This document shows positions 6,503-10,716 of a stretch of DNA of 10,716 nucleotides, piece after piece. The notes beneath the pieces are model-generated. The model worked only from the letters and a program-made list of their open reading frames with translations. It searched no databases and had not been told where the DNA came from. The stretch is taken from positions 1 to 10,716 of the forward strand of contig JAFNFZ010000261.1 in assembly GCA_017885485.1 (NCBI GenBank), written 5' to 3'. The DNA is from Chloroflexota bacterium. Lineage in GTDB: Bacteria; Chloroflexota; Dehalococcoidia; UBA2247; RBG-13-53-26. Position 1 is the first letter of the stretch. Each line of letters starts with the position of its first letter. Both the position numbers and the translations under genes were made by a program.

Positions 6503-7867
6503 TTACACTTCCTCGAGATTGCCTAGCGCCGCCTCTATCAGCTCATTGAGGGCAGGATGAATATGCATACCGTTGAAGATGTGCTCCATCTGACCTCCGG
6601 AGGCCATGGCATTGGTCACTTCCTGGATGAGCTCCGGAGCAAAGGGGCCGATGATGTGAAAACCGAGGAGTCTCCGGCTCTTCTTCTCCACAATGGCTTT
6701 GGCGAAACCCTCCTCTTCCATCATGGCCTCTCCCTTGGCCACACTGAAGTACCTGGCCCGGCCCAGCAGAATCTGGTGGTCCTTCCTGGCCTTCTCCTCC
6801 GTCAGGCCAACCGAGGCGATCTGAGGATGGGAATAGACAGCATGAGGTGTAACACTCAAGTCCACCTTCGTCCTGCTTCCATGCAGAGCATTGTCCGCCA
6901 CCACACCCGCCTGCCTGTTGGCTGCATGGGTGAACATCTGCAGGCCATTGACATCACCCACGCCGAAGATGTTCTTCTTGCTGGTCTCCAGGTACTCATT
7001 GACCTTGATGAAGCCCTTCTGGTCAGTCTGCACCCCCGTATTCTCCACCTTCAACAGATCGGCGTTGGACCTTCTGCCCACGGCCATGAGAATCCTCTGG
7101 GCCGTGAACTCCCTCTTCTGGCCATCGCCGGTTTTCACCGCCACCGCAACGCCATCCCCGTTCTTCTTGACCTCTTCCGCCATGGCGCCGGTATACACTT
7201 CCATGCGACGGCTCAACTGCTTCTTGAGAAGATCGGCTATCTCTGGCTCCTCTGCCAGCACCAGCCTGTCTGCCATCTCCAGTATAGTCACTCTGGTGCC
7301 CATGGCGGCGAAGAAATGCCCATATTCCACGGCAATGTACCCGCCGCCGATGATGATCAGACTCTCCGGCTTCTGCTCAAGTTGTAGAACCGTCTCATTG
7401 GTCAGGTAGGCAACGACCTCCACGCCCTTTATAGGGGGGATGAAGGGCCGTGAGCCGGAGGCAATGAAGACCTTCTCTCCCCTGATCTTCTGGCCATCCA
7501 CTTCTATGGTATGGTCGGCCACGAAATGTCCCATTCCTTCGTGAAGATCCAGGTTCTTGGCTTCGCCAATGCCCCGTCTGACGTAGTCCTGACCCCCTTT
7601 GACGCTCCGCCTCATCCGGTCCATAATCAGGCCGAAGTTTATTCTCTTTATGTCAGCCTCGATGCCCAGCTTCCCGGCTTCCTGTATCTCCACTGCCCGA
7701 TCTGCCGCATAGATGAGCATCTTCGAAGGTATACAGCCCAGATTGAGGCAGGTACCCCCCAGTGGCCCTTTGTCCACCACAGCCACTTTCAGGCCATGCC
7801 CCACTGCTTCATCTGCTATCGTCATTCCGCATCCCGAACCAATCACAACAACATCGTACTCTTTCAT
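6503..7867 (-). CDS. FAD/NAD(P)H disulfide oxidoreductase (dihydrolipoyl dehydrogenase/mycothione reductase-like)
   Basis: A 454-residue class I pyridine nucleotide-disulfide oxidoreductase of normal length. The redox disulfide is C40-x4-C45 in G-G-T-C-L-N-L-G-C-I-P-S-K. The NAD(P) loop is I-G-G-G-Y-I-A-V-E at 173-181, a second FAD contact is G-V-G-D at 302-305, and the C-terminal acid-base pair is His437/Glu442 in H-P-A-L-N-E. The N-terminal FAD loop is G10-S-G-C-G-M15 rather than G-x-G-x-x-G; this G-[TS]-G-x-G-[NM] form recalls mycothione reductases, so the disulfide substrate need not be lipoamide. No 2-oxo acid dehydrogenase E1 or E2 gene is nearby. ATG at 7867 has AAGGAGG with good spacing. 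The gene lies 145 bases after the stress protein stop and 86 before the MBL gene. Fold and cofactors are certain, physiological substrate is not. Confidence 0.95.
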   Translation of the reverse strand: MKEYDVVVIGSGCGMTIADEAVGHGLKVAVVDKGPLGGTCLNLGCIPSKMLIYAADRAVEIQEAGKLGIEADIKRINFGLIMDRMRRSVKGGQDYVRRGIGEAKNLDLHEGMGHFVADHTIEVDGQKIRGEKVFIASGSRPFIPPIKGVEVVAYLTNETVLQLEQKPESLIIIGGGYIAVEYGHFFAAMGTRVTILEMADRLVLAEEPEIADLLKKQLSRRMEVYTGAMAEEVKKNGDGVAVAVKTGDGQKREFTAQRILMAVGRRSNADLLKVENTGVQTDQKGFIKVNEYLETSKKNIFGVGDVNGLQMFTHAANRQAGVVADNALHGSRTKVDLSVTPHAVYSHPQIASVGLTEEKARKDHQILLGRARYFSVAKGEAMMEEEGFAKAIVEKKSRRLLGFHIIGPFAPELIQEVTNAMASGGQMEHIFNGMHIHPALNELIEAALGNLEEV

Positions 7868-7956
7868 TTTGCGACCTCCTTCGGCCTGGCCGTCAGGTTT
7901 CTGCCCGCAGGCAGGTTGGCTGGATCACAATGTCAGGAACGATATGGGCCATCGAT

Positions 7957-7976
7957 CACTGTACCCGGGTACTGTG
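7957..7976. promoter_or_regulatory. 20-bp palindrome upstream of the disulfide oxidoreductase, possible operator
   Basis: CACTGTACCCGGGTACTGTG reads the same on both strands except for one central-arm mismatch; its inner 12 bases (7961-7972) are a perfect palindrome. It lies in the 145-base gap between the stress protein and the disulfide oxidoreductase, about 90 bases before the latter's ATG. It has no loop, so it would form a poor RNA hairpin, and no T-run follows; a site for a dimeric DNA-binding protein is more plausible. I found no convincing -35/-10 pair beside it. Confidence 0.4.
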
Positions 7977-8012
7977 CTTGGCAGGCGAGACTATGATAGC
8001 GCCCGGCCTGGC

Positions 8013-8984
8013 TCAAATGGGTGGCAGTGTTCGCACCGCCGTGATCAGAGGCGAAGGCGCAGCATCCTTGAACGGCGGCCTCACCAGAAATATGGGGCAG
8101 GAAGCACCAAGGAGGACCTTCCCGGCAACACTGCCATATGCCCAGCGGCCTAGTCCCGAGCGCCCGTGTGTTGCCATAATGACAAGGTCACACTTGTTCT
8201 TCTTCACGTAGTCAATAATCTCATCAGCAGGGTTGCCTTCAGACACCTGCACCTTCATCTTCATGCCCGTTTCGGCGAATCGATCCCTTACTGTGCCCAG
8301 GTACTCCTCGGCGGCTTGTCTGGTCCCGGCCATATGTTCCTCGGCCACCTTGGCCCAATTCAAAGATGCCTCGGGGGCGCCGATTGGCGGCACGATCAGC
8401 GGCTCACACACCTTCATCAGGACCACCTCCGCTGGCTCCGTGGAGCGCTGTTTTGCCAGAGCCTCCACGTGAGGCAGAACCAGTTCGGCCAGATCTGAAC
8501 CGTCCAGGGGGACAAGGAATCGAAGCCGGTCTTCATAGACAGCGCCTTTTGACCCGGCCCTTACCAGCCATATGGGCAGCCCCGAAGTCTGGAGAACCTT
8601 GTCAGCCACGCTGCCTAGTACCCAGCGTCTTATCCCTGACCTGCCATGGGTGACCATGAGGATGAGGTCAATCTCATGATCAGCCGCATAGCGCAGGATT
8701 TCGTCGGCCGGATAACCCTCAACGACCTCCCCCTTCACCTGCACCGCCCGGCCTTCCGGGCCGGGACCAACCCTGTTCAGAACCTCAGCGGTCTCAAGCC
8801 TGAGGATCTCCGCAGCATGTTCAACATAAGCTCGATACATCGGCAGAGAATCGGATGCCGCCAGGCTGGCGACGTGAAGCAAGACCACCTCCAGGTCCAG
8901 CCTGCCGGCCAACTCCTTGGCATAGGCTAGTGATTGCTCAGCCAACTCTGAACCATCCAGCGGAACAAGCATTCTCTTGTACAT
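8013..8984 (-). CDS. Universal stress protein with two tandem USP domains
   Basis: A 323-residue cytoplasmic protein made of two UspA domains in tandem. Each starts with a L-V-P-L-D-G-S strand-loop (residues 7-12 and 157-163) and ends with the nucleotide-loop block T-H-G-R-S-G-x-x-R-W-x-x-G-S-V-A-x-K-V-L (112-131 and 272-291). The conserved Gly and Ser residues suggest both can bind ATP, although the first Gly of the classical motif is Val or Ala, as is common in this subgroup. About 20 residues follow the second domain. ATG at 8984 was chosen because GGGAGG ends six bases upstream; the in-frame GTG at 8990 abuts that Shine-Dalgarno sequence. A promoter at 9011-9039 suggests it is transcribed on its own. 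Such proteins act in stress and energy-limitation survival; the specific trigger is unknown. Confidence 0.95.
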   Translation of the reverse strand: MYKRMLVPLDGSELAEQSLAYAKELAGRLDLEVVLLHVASLAASDSLPMYRAYVEHAAEILRLETAEVLNRVGPGPEGRAVQVKGEVVEGYPADEILRYAADHEIDLILMVTHGRSGIRRWVLGSVADKVLQTSGLPIWLVRAGSKGAVYEDRLRFLVPLDGSDLAELVLPHVEALAKQRSTEPAEVVLMKVCEPLIVPPIGAPEASLNWAKVAEEHMAGTRQAAEEYLGTVRDRFAETGMKMKVQVSEGNPADEIIDYVKKNKCDLVIMATHGRSGLGRWAYGSVAGKVLLGASCPIFLVRPPFKDAAPSPLITAVRTLPPI

Positions 8985-9010
8985 CTTCACCCTCCCTGGT
9001 TGTGTCCCCG

Positions 9011-9039
9011 ATGATACATTAAACAGGGGCTCGAATCAA
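9011..9039 (-). promoter_or_regulatory. Sigma70-like promoter for the universal stress protein
   Basis: TTGATT (9039-9034, 4 of 6 to TTGACA) and TATCAT (9016-9011, 5 of 6 to TATAAT) on the minus strand are separated by exactly 17 bases, in a short AT-richer patch. The -35 overlaps the radical SAM stop codon. Transcription would begin around 9004 and reach the ATG at 8984 after a leader of about 20 bases that contains the GGGAGG ribosome-binding site. Confidence 0.55.
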
Positions 9040-10328
9040 CAGCCGCCGCCGGTGCTGGTTTGGACTGCAGGGCATCCAATCTCAAGACTTGGGAGTTGTT
9101 CAACTCGGTTGCCCCGATGCAGCGCGGGGGAAATCCAGGCCAGTGCACCAGCCAGAGAAGGCTCCAACTGATCCGGATGGTCATCAAGCTCTGGCAGGAA
9201 GCACATCTGTCTCTCTGTAGGGAGTATGCCCTGGAACCATATGAATGGGGTGGCCCGCCTGGTGACTACGCCCATCTTCTTCAGTTGGTTCACAGAGGAA
9301 ACGGAATACTCCCAGCGCGCCCCCACTATCCTTCCTGCCGACACAGGGCCGATGCCGGGGACACGGAGCAGTTCGTCATAGCTGGCCTTGTTCACGTCCA
9401 CAGGGAAAAGCCACGGCTGCTTCCTGGCGATGGTCAACTTGGGGTCCTTCGTCAGGGGGAGATCACCCCTTTCGCCCAGGGCCAGTTCCACTTCCCCGGG
9501 GGAAAAGCCATAGATTCTGAGCAGCCAGTCCGCCTGGTACAGTCGGTGTTCCCGTAGAGGAGGGGTGCCCTCACGCCCCTCCAGAGGTGAGTCCTCTATG
9601 GGTTGAAAGGCACTGAAGTAGGTCCTCCGCAGTTCAACCTCACGATATAGAGCTGCCGTTGTTCTCAGAATGTCACGATCGGTCTCACCGGCCGCGCCGA
9701 CTACAAACTGCGTGGTCTGGCCCGACGGCACCGCGCCCTCATTCCTGGCAGCTATCTGCTTCACCCAGCGCATGCGCTCCACAATACCCTCATGAAGCTG
9801 CTTCCGGGAGCTCAGTCTGGCAAGGTGCTGCACTGTTGGCGCCTCCATATTGACTGAGACCCTGTTGGCCAGCTTGCAGCCCTCTTCAATGCAGTCAAAT
9901 GGGGCACCGGGCAATATCTTGAGGTGAATGTACCCCTTGAACTCATAGCTGTGACGCAGGATCTCAACAGTCTTCACCATAGACTCCATGGTTCGTGAGG
10001 CGCTTCCGGCAATCCCCGAACTCAGAAACAGTCCCTGCACCAGCCGCCTTCTGTACAGATCTATGAACAGCCTGGCCAATTCGTCAGGCTGGAAGGAGGT
10101 GCGGGGTTTGTCCCGGCCCACCTGGTTGGCGCAGTAGGCACAGTCATTCGTACAGACACTGGTGAGGAGCGTCTTGAAAAGGCATACTGTCCCGCCTTTG
10201 GGGAGACTCGCCCGGTAGATGAAACGCAGTGGAGAGGTACCATCGTGCCGGGAGTCATTGCCGCCATAGCCGCAGACGTCAAAGCGGGCGTCTGTGGCCA
10301 GCATCTCCAGCCTGCGCAGATCATCCAT
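9036..10328 (-). CDS. Putative DNA modification/repair radical SAM protein with helix-hairpin-helix (TIGR03916-like)
   Basis: A 430-residue protein. C59-x3-C63-x2-C66 in S-V-C-T-N-D-C-A-Y-C is the radical SAM [4Fe-4S] site, followed by the TIM-barrel segments G-L-F-L-S-S-G (99-105) and G-Y-I-H-L-K (132-137). L-R-E-H-R-L-Y-Q-A-D-W-L-L near 258-270 and F-P-V-D-V-N-K-A-S-Y leading into a helix-hairpin-helix (V-P-G-I-G at 323-327) match the family I know as TIGR03916, thought to act on DNA and usually paired with a uracil-DNA-glycosylase-like or TIGR03915-type protein. Relatives as I recall them end soon after the R-A-x-x-F-I segment near 358-363; this protein runs on for about 60 residues and ends T-S-T-G-G-G-C. 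ATG at 10328 has GAAGG six bases upstream. No partner gene is visible on either side. Family is confident, chemistry is unknown. Confidence 0.92.
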   Translation of the reverse strand: MDDLRRLEMLATDARFDVCGYGGNDSRHDGTSPLRFIYRASLPKGGTVCLFKTLLTSVCTNDCAYCANQVGRDKPRTSFQPDELARLFIDLYRRRLVQGLFLSSGIAGSASRTMESMVKTVEILRHSYEFKGYIHLKILPGAPFDCIEEGCKLANRVSVNMEAPTVQHLARLSSRKQLHEGIVERMRWVKQIAARNEGAVPSGQTTQFVVGAAGETDRDILRTTAALYREVELRRTYFSAFQPIEDSPLEGREGTPPLREHRLYQADWLLRIYGFSPGEVELALGERGDLPLTKDPKLTIARKQPWLFPVDVNKASYDELLRVPGIGPVSAGRIVGARWEYSVSSVNQLKKMGVVTRRATPFIWFQGILPTERQMCFLPELDDHPDQLEPSLAGALAWISPALHRGNRVEQLPSLEIGCPAVQTSTGGGC

Positions 10329-10337
10329 GTTGCGCCT

Positions 10338-10424
10338 TCATCCGAAGCCAGAGTCCGAACAGAGAAGCACCGTCAGTTTCAGGCAGCTAAGACCACACCA
10401 AAGCCCAGCCAGGCCATTGTTCAT
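10338..10424 (-). CDS. Possible 28-residue leader ORF (speculative)
   Basis: ATG at 10424 opens a 28-codon frame (an in-frame ATG at 10472 would give 44 codons) that stops nine bases before the radical SAM start. The peptide is hydrophobic, with Trp9 and cysteines at 10, 14 and 22. GAGAGGG lies seven bases before the ATG, a fair ribosome-binding site. It may be chance in a GC-rich gap; nothing but the spacing and the ribosome-binding site supports translation. Confidence 0.2.
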   Translation of the reverse strand: MNNGLAGLWCGLSCLKLTVLLCSDSGFG

Positions 10425-10430
10425 CCTGTC

Positions 10431-10469
10431 GCCCTCTCTGTCACGCCGCAGCCCTGGGGCAGAGAGAGC
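10431..10469 (-). repeat. 10-bp inverted repeat upstream of the radical SAM gene
   Basis: On the minus strand GCTCTCTCTG (10469-10460) and CAGAGAGGGC (10440-10431) can pair over ten positions with one U-G wobble, around a 19-base loop. In RNA of the opposite sense the wobble becomes a C-A mismatch, so the structure favours minus-strand transcripts. The 3' arm contains the GAGAGGG ribosome-binding site of the small ORF at 10424. No T-run follows it. The 200-base gap (10329-10528) holds no other feature I can support and no clear promoter. Confidence 0.45.
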
Positions 10470-10528
10470 CATGGCACCAACCCCATCCCCTCTGGCCGGC
10501 AGGCAGGCTCCGCAACAGCGTCTGCCGA

Positions 10529-10716
10529 TTAGTCAGTGCCTGGTCTCTTCCCTGCCGAGAGAGCCAGCGCCCCGCCAACGACCAGAGAAAGCAGGGGTAC
10601 CGGAAGATAGATTAGTGGGCCGGCAAAGGGGTGTTGCGGGAGCATGTTGGCGGGCATGAGGAAATTGTTGTGGGTCACCATATCCACAGCCTCCTCATAG
10701 GAGGCAAAGCCCACAG
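10529..10716 (-). CDS. C-terminal end of an unrecognised membrane protein (5' end cut)
   Basis: The reading frame enters from beyond base 10716 and stops at TAA 10529-10531, leaving 61 complete codons. After a polar stretch with an acidic helix and M-V-T-H-N-N-F-L-M-P-A-N-M, one hydrophobic segment (about P-L-I-Y-L-P-V-P-L-L-S-L-V-V-G-G-A-L-A-L) is long enough to span a membrane. A short basic tail K-R-P-G-T-D follows it, suggesting a cytoplasmic C-terminus. The GTG at 10714 is probably an internal Val codon, not a start, because it has no visible upstream context. I do not recognise the family from this fragment. The radical SAM start lies 200 bases downstream. Confidence 0.6.
   Translation of the reverse strand, partial: VGFASYEEAVDMVTHNNFLMPANMLPQHPFAGPLIYLPVPLLSLVVGGALALSAGKRPGTD

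Noticed and set aside
6557..7409. Long plus-strand open frames (up to 276 codons) antisense to the disulfide oxidoreductase
   Set aside because: They lie wholly opposite a gene with intact catalytic motifs, show no recognisable domain, and are rich in His, Leu and Pro as expected from reading GC-biased codons on the other strand.
7900..7913. Short inverted repeat CTGCC/GGCAG in the gap before the disulfide oxidoreductase
   Set aside because: Only five base pairs in GC-rich sequence, with no T-run; too weak to call a terminator or operator.
10338..10424. Idea that the small Cys-containing ORF is a RiPP precursor for the adjacent radical SAM enzyme
   Set aside because: The enzyme has a DNA-associated helix-hairpin-helix and family signature, and lacks a visible SPASM domain or peptide-recognition element; only a leader-ORF hypothesis is kept, at low confidence.
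1..10716. Mobile element, prophage, toxin-antitoxin or defence island
   Set aside because: No transposase, integrase, terminal repeats, restriction or toxin gene is seen; all genes are co-oriented, of similar base composition and metabolic or housekeeping in type.

Overview
The window is a GC-rich bacterial segment in which every convincing gene lies on the minus strand. It holds nine complete protein-coding genes plus one gene cut by each window edge. I see no tRNA, rRNA, CRISPR array, transposase or phage gene, and no intergenic gap longer than about 210 bases. The gene set is an M29 aminopeptidase, a TIGR04076-like small protein, a mycothione-reductase-like disulfide oxidoreductase, a tandem universal stress protein, and a flavin/Fe-S enoate reductase of the BaiCD/2,4-dienoyl-CoA reductase kind. 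This would fit an anaerobic or subsurface bacterium such as a Chloroflexota (Dehalococcoidia-like) lineage. That assignment is inference from general resemblance, not a database result.

In the direction of transcription (high to low coordinates): the C-terminal end of an unrecognised membrane protein (10529-10716); a 200-base gap with an inverted repeat and a possible tiny ORF; a radical SAM/helix-hairpin-helix protein of the putative DNA-repair type (9036-10328); a tandem-domain universal stress protein with a good sigma70-like promoter of its own (8013-8984); a gap with a near-perfect 20-bp palindrome; an FAD/NAD disulfide oxidoreductase (6503-7867); an MBL-fold hydrolase with an extended -10 promoter (5511-6416); a diacylglycerol-kinase-family lipid kinase starting at TTG (4422-5342); an M29 aminopeptidase (3294-4400); an 85-residue TIGR04076-like protein (3000-3257) followed by an intrinsic terminator; an FMN split-barrel protein (2466-2921); an isochorismatase-family hydrolase (1884-2423); then a TATAAT promoter and structured leader ahead of the large flavin/Fe-S oxidoreductase that leaves the window at base 1.

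Transcription units suggested by spacing and signals: radical SAM (possibly with the upstream membrane gene); stress protein with or without the disulfide oxidoreductase; MBL; lipid kinase-aminopeptidase-TIGR04076; split barrel-isochorismatase; flavin/Fe-S reductase. The common theme is redox and housekeeping metabolism: two flavin disulfide or enoate reductases, one FMN protein, one Fe-S radical enzyme and several hydrolases. They do not form one obvious pathway.

I did not find a clearly new system. The points most worth checking are the C-terminal extension of the radical SAM protein ending in Gly-Gly-Gly-Cys and the absence of its usual uracil-DNA-glycosylase-like partner in the visible flank; the hairpin that would cover the ribosome-binding site of a tiny ORF just upstream of it; the palindrome ahead of the disulfide oxidoreductase; the stem in the leader of the flavin/Fe-S reductase; and a terminator that leaves almost no room for a promoter for the next gene pair.
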